Source: Blautia sp. Marseille-P3201T (GTDB lineage: Bacteria; Bacillota; Clostridia; Lachnospirales; Lachnospiraceae). From it: a stretch of DNA of 64,000 nt. Below, piece after piece: positions 34,815-43,312 of this stretch; the stretch's first letter is position 1, and each line of letters opens with the position of its first letter. The position numbers were made by a program, and so were the translations under genes. The notes beneath the pieces are model-generated. The model saw only the letters and a program-made list of their open reading frames with translations, had not been told where the DNA came from and made no database searches. The stretch spans positions 372,001 through 436,000 of the forward strand of contig NZ_LT635470.1 of NCBI RefSeq assembly GCF_900120295.1, given 5' to 3'.

Positions 34815-35420
34815 ATGATTTTAGAAAACAAATTGAATATCACAGACTCCACAGAATTAGCCAGAATGGAAGAAAAGATAAGTAAGAAAAAAGCAGTTGA
34901 ATTATTTGAAAATGGATATTTGGATAATTATGAAGTAGGAACATTTCAGATGCTTGCAGCCATTCACAAATATTTATTTGGTGAGATATATGAGTTTGCA
35001 GGAAAAGTACGAACTGTAAATGTTGCAAAAGGAAATTTTCGATTTGCACCAGTAATGTATTTACAGGCAGCTATTAAAAATATTGAGAAGATGCCGCAGT
35101 CAACTTTTGATGAAATTATTGAAAAATATGTAGAGATGAATATAGCGCATCCATTCCGAGAAGGGAATGGCAGAAGCACAAGAATATGGCTTGATTTAAT
35201 TTTGAAAAAAGAGTTAAACATGGTTATTGACTGGAGCGTTGTTGATAAAGAAGATTATCTACTTGCAATGGAAAGAAGTCCGATAAAAGATATTGAAATA
35301 AAATATATATTGAAACAGGCTTTGACTGATAAAGTAGAAAACAGAGAAGTGTATATGAAGGGAATAGACCATAGTTACTATTATGAGGGATATTTCATAT
35401 ATAAAGCAGAAGATTTATAA
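34815..35420 (+). CDS. Fic family protein, class III (self-inhibited AMP-transferase)
   Basis: 201-residue Fic-domain enzyme that would transfer AMP from ATP to a target protein hydroxyl. The full catalytic motif 'HPFREGNGR' (H112-R120) is intact. The C-terminus carries an (S/T)xxxE(G/N) inhibitory helix, 'SYYYEG' (S187-E191-G192), which defines class III Fic proteins such as the Neisseria enzyme, active only when that helix is displaced. The start at ATG 34815 follows AAAGGGGA; an upstream GTG at 34800 is less likely. No separate antitoxin is needed or seen. Confidence 0.87.
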   Translation: MILENKLNITDSTELARMEEKISKKKAVELFENGYLDNYEVGTFQMLAAIHKYLFGEIYEFAGKVRTVNVAKGNFRFAPVMYLQAAIKNIEKMPQSTFDEIIEKYVEMNIAHPFREGNGRSTRIWLDLILKKELNMVIDWSVVDKEDYLLAMERSPIKDIEIKYILKQALTDKVENREVYMKGIDHSYYYEGYFIYKAEDL

Positions 35421-35450
35421 AAACATTTCCATATCAACGAAGAAAAGAGC

Positions 35451-35472
35451 CGAGGCTGTTGTGGCAGCCTCG
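35451..35472 (-). terminator. Hairpin terminator after traX
   Basis: A perfect 8-bp stem CGAGGCTG (35451-35458)/CAGCCTCG (35465-35472). On the minus strand it is followed by a pyrimidine-rich CTCTTTTCTTC tract. Confidence 0.55.
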
Positions 35473-35492
35473 AAGACAGAAGTGTAAGATAC

Positions 35493-36260
35493 TTATGACA
35501 TTGCCGGAAGACCAAAGAGAGCATATCGAATAAGAAATAGAATAAGGAGATGAACCGGATAGAAAAAGTAAAAGAAATATTTCGGTCCGTTTCCTTTTTT
35601 ATGATTATAAAGGTTCATAGGAATAAAAGCCAGACACGCTGTCGGCTCCCAATACAATGCCAGACAGCCTGCAATGGTTTTTTCTACAGGATAGAAGTAG
35701 AAAACATATAAAACAAGTATAAGGACAATTCCCTTCCAATTATAATCTGCCTGAAAGAGAAATCCGGTTAAAATTCCAAGGACAGCAGGAATGATACCAA
35801 GGATTTCCTTTTTTTCTTTTAAGATTTCCATTGCCCACATAGTCAGAAAACCAAAAAGTAAAGTGAACATTACATTTTGATAGGAAAATTCCAGAATTTT
35901 TCCCTGAAAGCATAAATCAAATGGGATTTCTGAAATACAGGCAAACAGGAAAAGACGCAGAGCATATTTTTTTCTGTTGGAAGTATGATAAAATCCTTCT
36001 ACAAGGAGAAAACAAAAAATTGGAAAGGAAATTCGTCCAATCTGCCGAATAAGAAAATCCATTTTTGAAAGGAGAAGGCTGGTATCATAAGAAAGCGCCG
36101 TGGGAAGTCCCTGGTTATAAGCAGAAATTGCACCTTTTTCTAATATAACAGCTCCAATATGGTCTATGAACATAGTAATAAGAGCAATCCATTTTAAAGC
36201 TCCCGAAGTCAGTACAGGAGGAAGTAATTGCTTCTTTGATAAAGAAAAATTTGCTTTCAT
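35493..36260 (-). CDS. TraX family membrane protein
   Basis: 255-residue integral membrane protein with about seven hydrophobic helices. The start 'LTSGALKWIALITMFIDHIGAV' is the TraX family hallmark, and 'IGRISFPIFCFLLVEGFYHT' also fits. F-plasmid TraX acetylates pilin; chromosomal Firmicutes homologues are of unknown substrate but are probably membrane acyltransferases acting on surface molecules. Here it is monocistronic with its own promoter side near 36290 and no conjugation genes nearby, so a transfer function is unlikely. Confidence 0.87.
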   Translation of the reverse strand: MKANFSLSKKQLLPPVLTSGALKWIALITMFIDHIGAVILEKGAISAYNQGLPTALSYDTSLLLSKMDFLIRQIGRISFPIFCFLLVEGFYHTSNRKKYALRLFLFACISEIPFDLCFQGKILEFSYQNVMFTLLFGFLTMWAMEILKEKKEILGIIPAVLGILTGFLFQADYNWKGIVLILVLYVFYFYPVEKTIAGCLALYWEPTACLAFIPMNLYNHKKGNGPKYFFYFFYPVHLLILFLIRYALFGLPAMS

Positions 36261-36430
36261 AAGAGATCCTTTCTGGTTGATTTTAAGTTATTTTGTGCTG
36301 TACTAATTTAAGAGTATACCATAAATTCTAATTGTATGAAATAAAATACCTGGATTTTCTTGCAATCTTTTGGGAAAATAGGTATGATTGCTGTGCAGTA
36401 TATTTAGAACAGAATGGAAAGGAATTTAAG

Positions 36431-37936
36431 ATGAGAGGTTTAGATACAAACGTAAAACGGATTCGCCGAAAAGTATTTAAAGAGATTGCAAAAGCCGGTT
36501 TTCAGTCATCGGATGAAACACTGGTAGCAGATATCGAAGCAATACCTTATAAAATTGTAAAGGAAAGAGCGACTTATAGAGAGAGTATTTATCGTGAAAG
36601 AGCAGTAGCCAGTGAAAGAGTACGTCTGGCAATGGGAATGTCTCTTAGACCGGAAAATACAGCAGTTCATATTACTTCCGGTCTGGAAGCCAGTAATATT
36701 GATGAAAAATATTATGAGCCGCCTTTGATGCAGGTTATTCCTTCCGCTTGTGATGCCTGCGAGACAAAAATGTATGAGGTTTCCAATATGTGCAGAGGCT
36801 GTGTGGCTCATCCATGTAAGGAAGTTTGCCCTAAAGGAGCAATTTCTATAGTAAAAGGAAAATCTGTCATTGATCAGGAAAAGTGTATTAAGTGCGGAAA
36901 ATGCAAAAATGTCTGTCCTTATGACGCCATTGCAAAGAAAGAACGCCCCTGTGCCAGAGCTTGTGGTGTCAATGCCATTGAAAGTGATGAAATGGGAAGG
37001 GCAACTATCAATAATGAAAAATGTGTTTCCTGCGGTATGTGTATGGTAAGCTGTCCTTTTGGTGCGATTTCTGATAAATCTCAGATTTTTCAGTTGGCAC
37101 ATGCTTTAAAAGAAGGAAAACAGATTATTGCAGAAGTCGCTCCTGCTTTTGTAGGGCAGTTTGGAGATGAGGTGACTCCGAGAAAATTAAAAGCAGCGCT
37201 TTTAGAGCTGGGATTTTCAGAAGTTTATGAGGTTGCGCTGGGAGCTGATATCGGGGCAGTGGCAGAGGCGCATCATTATGCAGAAAAAGTCAGCACAGGA
37301 GAGCTTCCGTTTTTACTTACTTCCTGTTGTCCGTCATGGATTATGATGGCGAAAAAATTCTTCCCTGATATGATTGAGAATATTTCTCAGGAATTAACAC
37401 CTATGGTAGCAACTGCCAGAACCATTAAAAAAGAATATCCAGACGCACAGGTGGTTTTTATAGGCCCATGTGCATCTAAAAAATTAGAAGCTTCCAGAAC
37501 AAGTGTCAGAAGTGATGTAGATTTTGTCATTACATTTGAAGAGCTGGCGGGAATGTTTGAAGCAAAAGAAATCAATCCGAAGGAGTGTGAAGGGGACAGC
37601 TCTTTCCACAATGCAACAGCAGCAGGAAGGGGATATGCAGTTTCCGGAGGGGTTTCCAGTGCAGTGGGAGACTGCCTGAAAGAATATTATCCTGAAGTGG
37701 AAGTCCATATCGAGCATGCAGAAGGATTAAGTGAATGTAAAAAGCTTTTGACAAAAGCAAAGGCAGGAAAATTAAAAGGCTGTATGATTGAAGGTATGGG
37801 ATGTCCGGGAGGCTGTATGGCAGGAGCCGGAACAAATATACCGTTTACAAAAGCGGCAGCAGAATTGAAAAAATATCAGCAGGCATCATCCAGAAAGCTC
37901 CCTTCATCAGAATTAGCAGAAATTAAGTTAGATTAG
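36431..37936 (+). CDS. Monomeric [FeFe] hydrogenase, group B-like
   Basis: 501 residues, cytoplasmic, reversible H2 production or uptake. After ~110 residues without the usual [2Fe-2S] domain come a Cys-rich stretch ('CDACETKMYEVSNMCRGC') and two 4Fe-4S motifs, 'CIKCGKCKNVCP' (~151) and 'CVSCGMCMVSCP' (~197). H-cluster motifs are 'TSCCPSW' (~296, keeping the proton-relay Cys), 'GPCASKK' (~345) and 'GMGCPGGCMAGAG' (~455). The altered second and third motifs and the N-terminus fit group B enzymes rather than electron-bifurcating group A. The ATG at 36431 follows GAAAGGAA; longer in-frame starts lack a site. Confidence 0.87.
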   Translation: MRGLDTNVKRIRRKVFKEIAKAGFQSSDETLVADIEAIPYKIVKERATYRESIYRERAVASERVRLAMGMSLRPENTAVHITSGLEASNIDEKYYEPPLMQVIPSACDACETKMYEVSNMCRGCVAHPCKEVCPKGAISIVKGKSVIDQEKCIKCGKCKNVCPYDAIAKKERPCARACGVNAIESDEMGRATINNEKCVSCGMCMVSCPFGAISDKSQIFQLAHALKEGKQIIAEVAPAFVGQFGDEVTPRKLKAALLELGFSEVYEVALGADIGAVAEAHHYAEKVSTGELPFLLTSCCPSWIMMAKKFFPDMIENISQELTPMVATARTIKKEYPDAQVVFIGPCASKKLEASRTSVRSDVDFVITFEELAGMFEAKEINPKECEGDSSFHNATAAGRGYAVSGGVSSAVGDCLKEYYPEVEVHIEHAEGLSECKKLLTKAKAGKLKGCMIEGMGCPGGCMAGAGTNIPFTKAAAELKKYQQASSRKLPSSELAEIKLD

Positions 37937-37954
37937 GGAAAATAAAAATAATAT

Positions 37955-38004
37955 AAAAGAACCATGAATTCATTTTTATAAGGAATTTATGGTTCTTTTT
38001 TTTA
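37955..38004 (+). terminator. Hydrogenase terminator
   Basis: A 17-bp stem (37955-37971 with 37983-37999, one G.U) ends in T8. Confidence 0.9.
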
Positions 38005-38103
38005 AATCTTTAGAAAAACTTTAAAAAGCTATACCTGTTCTCTTTAAATATCTCCATTAATATAAAGATAACTTAAGAGAAGATAGAAAAAGGGGGAACC
38101 TTT

Positions 38104-39372
38104 ATGAAGATATTATTAACGAGTGATTGGTACAAGCCGATTGTCAACGGAGTGGTGACATCTGTTGTAAATTTAAAGAAAGAATTGGAAGAAAGAGGAC
38201 ATGAAGTAAAAATTTTGACATTATCACCGACCTATGAGTCTTATAGAAATGAAAATGTCTATTACATAAAATCTTTAAATCTGGAAATGATTTATCCAAA
38301 TGCAAGAGCAGTTCTTCCCCATGTGGAAAAGCTTATTCAGGAATTAATTGAATGGAAACCGGATATTGTACATTCTCAGTGCGAATTTATGACTTTTTCT
38401 TACGCAGTGAAAATCAGTAAGAAATGTAAATGTCCATTGCTTCATACTTATCATACGATTTATGAAGATTATATCCATTATTTTCCTGGAGGCTTGTCCT
38501 CCTATAAGCTTGGGGCAGCTTTTGAGAAAAAAATCGTTGCACAGCTTTCCAGAAGTATTTTAAATAAAACAAATCAGGTAATTGTACCTACGGAAAAAGT
38601 AGAAAAAATTTTAGAAAAGTATGAAGTAGAAGAACCGATTTCTGTTATACCTACGGGAATTGATTTAAAAAATTTTCAAAACAGAATGTCTAAATCAGAA
38701 TGTGAAAATCTGAAAAAGAAATGGAACATTCCTCTTGAGAATAAGGTGCTTGTCAGTGTGGGAAGATTAGCAAAAGAGAAAAATCTGGAAGAAATCTTAA
38801 ATTATTTTGCCCGTCTTATCTATGAGAAAGAAAAACAGAATTTAACGCTTTTAATCGTAGGAGACGGTCCTGACAGAGAACGGCTGGAAAAAATCAGCGA
38901 GAGCTTGTCTTTGACAGGAAAAGTAATCTTTACAGGTATGGTAAATCCGAAGGACGTGGGAATTTACTATCAATTAGGAGACGTTTTTGTATGTGCCTCT
39001 AACAGTGAGACACAGGGAATTACCTATATTGAAGCCTTAGCCAGCGGAAGACCGGCGCTGTGCCGTAAGGATGAATGCCTAAATCAGGTAATTACAGACG
39101 GGTATAATGGTTTCCAATATGAAACTTATGAATATTTTAAAATGCACTTGGAGTATATTCTGGAGGATGAAACAAGAAAAGCAGAAATGGGATTAAGAGC
39201 AAAAGAAACCGCTTATCTCTATTCCACATGGAATTTCTGTACAATGGCAGAAAGATTATACAAAGAAGTGCTGAAACGTCAGGAAGCAGAGAAAGAAGCT
39301 ACTGTATGGGCACATAGAGCTTATAACAGAATTTTATGGAACAGAAAAGGACTGTTAAAGAGAGGGGTATGA
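38104..39372 (+). CDS. Glycosyltransferase, GT4 family
   Basis: 422-residue GT-B fold transferase. The N-terminal 'LLTSDWYKPIVNGVVTSVVNL' acceptor-domain motif, 'PDIVHSQCEFMTFSYA' and 'TYHTIYEDYIHYFPGG' resemble diacylglycerol glucosyl- or mannosyltransferases. The donor-binding half has 'VSVGRLAKEKNLEEIL', 'GDGPDRERL' and the E-x7-E region 'NSETQGITYIEALASGRP'. It overlaps a second glycosyltransferase gene by 4 bp, and a VTT membrane protein gene follows, so glycolipid or lipoteichoic-acid anchor synthesis is the best guess. Confidence 0.88.
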   Translation: MKILLTSDWYKPIVNGVVTSVVNLKKELEERGHEVKILTLSPTYESYRNENVYYIKSLNLEMIYPNARAVLPHVEKLIQELIEWKPDIVHSQCEFMTFSYAVKISKKCKCPLLHTYHTIYEDYIHYFPGGLSSYKLGAAFEKKIVAQLSRSILNKTNQVIVPTEKVEKILEKYEVEEPISVIPTGIDLKNFQNRMSKSECENLKKKWNIPLENKVLVSVGRLAKEKNLEEILNYFARLIYEKEKQNLTLLIVGDGPDRERLEKISESLSLTGKVIFTGMVNPKDVGIYYQLGDVFVCASNSETQGITYIEALASGRPALCRKDECLNQVITDGYNGFQYETYEYFKMHLEYILEDETRKAEMGLRAKETAYLYSTWNFCTMAERLYKEVLKRQEAEKEATVWAHRAYNRILWNRKGLLKRGV

Positions 39373-40406
39373 AAATGATGAAGAAGATAAATATGTTATC
39401 AAAAGCAGATATGGTAAAAGGGCAGGGCGTGCTTTCGGCTCATGATGAGCAAGTTGCATTGGCAAAGCAGGTAATGAAGCAGGAAGCAGTTGTTTTGGAA
39501 AATGCAAAAGCTCCATGTGAGATTGTGCATTATCATTCCATTAATCCGGAATATTACTTTTCTATTCCGGCAAAGAGAAAGCAAAGCGCTTTAGTGGGAT
39601 ATGTACATTTTCTTCCGGAAACAGTAGAAAATAGTATTTCTCTTCCAAGAGTTGCAAAAAATGCCTTTTATAAGTATATGATATCTTTTTATAAAAAGAT
39701 GGATTATCTGGTTACTGTTAACCCGGTTTTTATTGATAAACTGGCAGCTTATGGCATACCAAGAGAAAAAGTGACCTATATTCCCAATGTTGTTTCAGAG
39801 AAGAATTTTTATCCTTTAAGTACGGAAAAAAGAAATGCAATTCGAAAGAAATGCAAAATAGGGAAAGACAAATTTACTGTATTATGTGTAGGACAGCTTC
39901 AAAAAAGAAAAGGTGTGCTGGAATTTATTGAAATTGCAAGAAAGATGCCGGATTGCCAGTTTGTCTGGGCAGGAGGATTTTCTTTCGGAAAGATTTCTGA
40001 AGGATATGAAGAAATACGGGAAGCTATGAAACATGCACCAGAGAATATCAAATTTTTGGGAATTGTAGACAGGGAGAAAATGAATGAGGTCTATAATATG
40101 GCAGATGTAATGTTCCTGCCGTCTTATGAAGAATTATTTCCAATGACAATTTTAGAGTCCATGAATTGTGCGCTGCCGGTTCTGGTGCGAGATCTTTCCA
40201 TTTATGACCCGATTTTGTTTGACTATGCTTTACGAGGAAAAGGAACTTCTGATTTTATCAGAATTTTGACACAGTTAAAAGAAGAACCGGATTTTTATCA
40301 GAGAAGTGCACATGCTTCTTATGAGGGGCATTTAAGATACAGTACAGAGGAGGTGGGAGAACAATGGAAAAAGTTTTACCACAGAGTTTTACAGCAATGT
40401 GTTTAA
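39369..40406 (+). CDS. Glycosyltransferase, GT4 family (second of pair)
   Basis: 345 residues. The start overlaps the previous stop (ATGA at 39369-39372); ATGs at 39375 and 39378 are alternatives. The N-terminus 'INMLSKADMVKGQGVLSAHDEQVALAKQ' (quoted in part: 'KGQGVLSAHDEQVAL') is typical of enzymes adding a second sugar to glycosyl-diacylglycerol in lactic bacteria. The C-terminal half shows 'LCVGQLQKRKGVLEFIEIA' and 'FLPSYEELFPMTILESMNC'. Acting after the upstream enzyme to give a diglycosyl lipid is inference. It overlaps the following gene by 43 bp. Confidence 0.87.
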   Translation: MKMMKKINMLSKADMVKGQGVLSAHDEQVALAKQVMKQEAVVLENAKAPCEIVHYHSINPEYYFSIPAKRKQSALVGYVHFLPETVENSISLPRVAKNAFYKYMISFYKKMDYLVTVNPVFIDKLAAYGIPREKVTYIPNVVSEKNFYPLSTEKRNAIRKKCKIGKDKFTVLCVGQLQKRKGVLEFIEIARKMPDCQFVWAGGFSFGKISEGYEEIREAMKHAPENIKFLGIVDREKMNEVYNMADVMFLPSYEELFPMTILESMNCALPVLVRDLSIYDPILFDYALRGKGTSDFIRILTQLKEEPDFYQRSAHASYEGHLRYSTEEVGEQWKKFYHRVLQQCV

Positions 40407-40969
40407 ATCTATGCACAATTCTTGGCATGGCGGGAATGATATGGTTCATCTGGTATGGAATTGAAAATCAGTTGTTTGTATCTTCTGAGTCTTTGCAGGC
40501 ATTTTTAGACCGTTTTGGACTTTTTGCTCCCGCACTCTTTATCCTGATACAGATGGTACAGGTAGTCATTCCTATTTTGCCGGGGGCAATCGGATGTCTG
40601 GGAGGTGTACTGATATTTGGACCGGTCTGGGGCTTTGTATATAATTATGTGGGAATAGCCATGGGTTCTGTTCTGGCATTTCTTTTGTCAAAGCACTATG
40701 GAAGACCATTTGTCCATCATATTATCGGAGAGAAAAACTATAATAAATATATTGGCTGGTTGGACAAAGGAAAAGCTTTTGATAAAGCCTTTGCCGTAGC
40801 GATTTTTCTTCCCGTTGCACCGGATGATTTACTTTGCTACATAGCAGGACTGACAAAAATGTCCTTAAAGAAATTTACATGTATTATTCTTTTGGGAAAA
40901 CCGGGTTCTATCTTTTTATACAGTCTGGGACTTACAGGAGCTATGGAACTTATAAAATATGTGTTTTAG
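40364..40969 (+). CDS. TVP38/TMEM64 (VTT/DedA-like) membrane protein
   Basis: 201-residue inner-membrane protein with about five hydrophobic segments. The VTT core 'VIPILPGAIGCLGGVLIFGPVWGF' and 'FLPVAPDDLLCYIAG' matches the TVP38/TMEM64 group, whose eukaryotic and bacterial members are lipid scramblases or flippases. GGTGGGAG precedes the ATG inside the upstream gene, so translation is coupled. Its place behind two glycolipid-type glycosyltransferases suggests it moves lipid or glycolipid across the membrane. Confidence 0.85.
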   Translation: MEKVLPQSFTAMCLNLCTILGMAGMIWFIWYGIENQLFVSSESLQAFLDRFGLFAPALFILIQMVQVVIPILPGAIGCLGGVLIFGPVWGFVYNYVGIAMGSVLAFLLSKHYGRPFVHHIIGEKNYNKYIGWLDKGKAFDKAFAVAIFLPVAPDDLLCYIAGLTKMSLKKFTCIILLGKPGSIFLYSLGLTGAMELIKYVF

Positions 40970-40975
40970 ATAGAA

Positions 40976-41016
40976 AAAGGACTTTGCAAATCATAGTTGG
41001 ATTTGTAAAGTCCTTT
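40976..41016 (-). terminator. Bidirectional terminator between VTT and GGGtGRT genes
   Basis: A 17-bp stem (40976-40992 with 41000-41016, one wobble) has a 7-nt loop. The T5 tract is on the minus strand; the plus side has only CGCATTTT. Confidence 0.8.
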
Positions 41017-41049
41017 CGCATTTTAAGTATTTACTTTAGAAAGCTGGAA

Positions 41050-42060
41050 TTAAAATCTTCCTTCTTTCGCAGCTTCTTCGATAGCAACAGCAACAGCAAC
41101 CGTCATACCAACCATTGGGTTGTTACCAGCGCCGATAAGTCCCATCATCTCTACGTGAGCAGGAACAGAAGAAGAACCAGCGAACTGAGCGTCAGAGTGC
41201 ATACGTCCCATAGTATCTGTCATACCGTAGGAAGCTGGACCTGCAGCCATGTTGTCTGGGTGAAGTGTACGTCCTGTACCACCACCGGAAGCAACAGAGA
41301 AGTATTTTTTACCCTGTTCAACACATTCTTTTTTGTATGTACCAGCTACCGGATGCTGGAAACGTGTTGGGTTTGTAGAGTTACCTGTAATAGAAACGTC
41401 AACACCTTCTTTGTGCATGATAGCAACACCTTCTGTTACATCGTTTGCACCGTAGCAGTTAACTTTTGCACGAAGTCCGTCAGAGTAAGCTTTGCGGAAT
41501 ACTTCTTTCACTTCGCCTGTGTAGTAATCCATTTCAGTTTCTACATAAGTAAATCCGTTGATACGAGCGATAATCTGAGCAGCGTCTTTTCCTAAACCGT
41601 TTAAGATAACGCGCAGAGGCTCTTTACGAACTTTGTTTGCTTTTTCAGCGATACCGATAGCACCTTCAGCAGCAGCGAAGGATTCGTGACCTGCTAAGAA
41701 AGCGAAACATTTTGTATCTTCTTCCAGTAACATTTTTCCTAAGTTACCATGTCCAAGACCTACTTTACGCTGGTCTGCAACAGAACCCGGAATACAGAAA
41801 GACTGAAGACCTTCACCGATTGCAGCAGCAGCGTCAGCAGCTCTTTTGCAGCCTTTTTTGATTGCGATAGCAGCACCTACAGTGTAAGCCCATTTTGCAT
41901 TTTCAAAACAGATTGGCTGAATTCCTTCAACCATTTTGTATACATCTAAACCAGCAGCTTTTGTAACTTCAGCTGCTTCTTCGATAGAGTTAATTCCGTA
42001 CTCTTTTAAAACAGCCAGAATTTGTTTCTCTCTTCTTTCATATGATTCAAATAAAGCCAT
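41050..42060 (-). CDS. GGGtGRT protein
   Basis: 336 residues. It contains the name-giving 'SVASGGGTGRTLHPDNM' motif near the C-terminus plus 'GCKRAADAAAAIGEGLQSFCIPGS' and 'FLAGHESFAAAEGAIGIAEKANK' (shortened here: 'AFLAGHESFAAAEGAIGI'). The protein looks soluble and Gly/Ala-rich. The family is widespread in anaerobes, with no established function I can state. It follows the NifU-like gene after 41 bp in one operon. Codon use is strongly biased, as in ackA and rpsP, suggesting high expression. An iron-sulphur maturation or storage role is inferred only from its partner. Confidence 0.88.
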   Translation of the reverse strand: MALFESYERREKQILAVLKEYGINSIEEAAEVTKAAGLDVYKMVEGIQPICFENAKWAYTVGAAIAIKKGCKRAADAAAAIGEGLQSFCIPGSVADQRKVGLGHGNLGKMLLEEDTKCFAFLAGHESFAAAEGAIGIAEKANKVRKEPLRVILNGLGKDAAQIIARINGFTYVETEMDYYTGEVKEVFRKAYSDGLRAKVNCYGANDVTEGVAIMHKEGVDVSITGNSTNPTRFQHPVAGTYKKECVEQGKKYFSVASGGGTGRTLHPDNMAAGPASYGMTDTMGRMHSDAQFAGSSSVPAHVEMMGLIGAGNNPMVGMTVAVAVAIEEAAKEGRF

Positions 42061-42101
42061 TATTCTATCCTCCTGATTTCTATTCTGACAAATCCCGTTG
42101 A

Positions 42102-42794
42102 TTACTCTTTACGTGGATCGATGATCTTAACAGCGTCAGCTACACGACCATACTGTCCCTGAGCTTTTTCAAATGCTGTGTTTGCGTCATCACCAGCTTT
42201 GATGAAGTCCATCATCTTACCAAAGCTTACGAATTTGTAACCAATGATTTCATCATCTTCGTTTAAAGCGATGCCTGTTACATAGCCATCTGTCATTTCA
42301 AGATAACGAGGACCTTTCTTTAATGTTCCGTACATTGTACCAACCTGAGAACGTAATCCTTTACCTAAGTCTTCAAGACCTGCACCGATTGGAAGTCCGT
42401 CTTCAGAGAAAGCACTCTGTGTACGTCCGTATACAATCTGTAAGAATAATTCTCTCATAGCTGTGTTGATAGCATCACATACTAAGTCAGTGTTTAATGC
42501 TTCCAGAATTGTTCTTCCAGGTAAAATTTCAGATGCCATAGCAGCGGAATGAGTCATACCGGAACATCCGATTGTTTCTACTAATGCTTCCTGAATGATA
42601 CCTTCTTTAACATTTAATGTCAGTTTACAAGTACCCTGCTGAGGAGCACACCAGCCTACACCATGTGTTAAACCGGATATATCTTTGATTTCTTTTGCCT
42701 TTACCCACTTTGCTTCTTCCGGAATTGGAGCTGCACCGTGATTCACGCCCTGTGCTACTGGGCACATTGTTTCTACTTCATGTGAATAAATCAT
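42102..42794 (-). CDS. NifU-like iron-sulphur scaffold protein
   Basis: 230 residues. The N-terminal ~150 residues contain a NifU_N/IscU-type fold signature with Cys in 'GVGWCAPQQGTC' and 'VETIGCSGMTHSAAMASEIL' (cf. GC-x-A-S-x-A-S of NifU) and 'DLVCDAINTAMRELFLQ'. The C-terminal ~60 residues are family-specific. Annotated relatives are called iron-sulphur cluster assembly scaffold proteins and sit with GGGtGRT genes, as here. It probably binds or transfers Fe-S clusters; its clients are unknown. AAAGGAG lies before the ATG, and a perfect palindrome is found just upstream. Confidence 0.85.
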   Translation of the reverse strand: MIYSHEVETMCPVAQGVNHGAAPIPEEAKWVKAKEIKDISGLTHGVGWCAPQQGTCKLTLNVKEGIIQEALVETIGCSGMTHSAAMASEILPGRTILEALNTDLVCDAINTAMRELFLQIVYGRTQSAFSEDGLPIGAGLEDLGKGLRSQVGTMYGTLKKGPRYLEMTDGYVTGIALNEDDEIIGYKFVSFGKMMDFIKAGDDANTAFEKAQGQYGRVADAVKIIDPRKE

Positions 42795-42809
42795 TTTAAA
42801 ACTCCTTTC

Positions 42810-42823
42810 AAGTATATATACTT
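42810..42823. promoter_or_regulatory. Palindrome in the leader of the NifU-like/GGGtGRT operon
   Basis: AAGTATATATACTT is a perfect 14-bp palindrome lying just upstream of the AAAGGAG site of the minus-strand operon. It could be an operator or an RNA hairpin near the ribosome site; no clear -35/-10 pair could be fixed with confidence in 42830-42960. Confidence 0.4.
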
Positions 42824-43072
42824 CAAATGCGTCAATAATTTAACGCTTTATTCAAACCTATTTTCTCATAAAGTGACAAAAAAATCCAGACCTATTTTAT
42901 CTTTTCTATAAAATGTTGCAGGTTTCTTTCTTGACTGAATTCAGATAATAACAGATAAAAATAAAATAGTTGAAAAATAAAATAGAAATTATGTATATAT
43001 CTGGTAATTTTATGGAAATTATGTTATTATATAAAAAATATTAACTGGAATTTTATGAAGGAGGTTTCTGCC

Positions 43073-43291
43073 ATGAAAAAATATGAGCTTATTCGGGAAA
43101 TCAATAATATGTGCCGCGGAGAGATGGAGTCCAATATTACAGAAATTGAAACAGATGACTTAGATGTGTATATGAAAGAGCATATCAGCAAAGCTGCTTC
43201 CTGTGAAAAGACAGTACTGGATAATGGTTCTGTTACTTATGATGTTATTACAAATGGATTGAAAGAAAAGTATACTTTTTCAGAAATCTGA
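43073..43291 (+). CDS. Small conserved-looking acidic protein, unknown function
   Basis: 72 residues, no signal or membrane segment. AAGGAGG lies ten bases before the ATG and the start is clear. The sequence has two cysteines (in 'NNMCRGEM' and 'AASCEKTV') and a predicted beta-hairpin tail ('NGSVTYDVITNGLKEKYTF'). I do not recognise a family. It is divergent from the NifU-like/GGGtGRT operon with ~280 bp between and has its own strong terminator, so it is a discrete gene, perhaps linked to Fe-S or redox functions. Confidence 0.65.
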   Translation: MKKYELIREINNMCRGEMESNITEIETDDLDVYMKEHISKAASCEKTVLDNGSVTYDVITNGLKEKYTFSEI

Positions 43292-43312
43292 TCGTTTTCT
43301 AAAATCCCCCTT

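Noticed and set aside
35493-36260. TraX as evidence of a conjugative element
   Set aside because: No relaxase, coupling protein, integrase or type IV secretion genes nearby; chromosomal TraX homologues are common in this family.
36506-37102. 198-codon minus-strand frame under the hydrogenase gene
   Set aside because: Antisense shadow of Fe-S cysteine-motif codons; no start signal or family resemblance.
40834-41595. 253-codon plus-strand frame rich in Ser, Thr, His and Cys
   Set aside because: It lies opposite the GGGtGRT gene, whose codon bias creates the open frame; the composition is abnormal, there is no ribosome site, and its first part overlaps the VTT gene in another frame.
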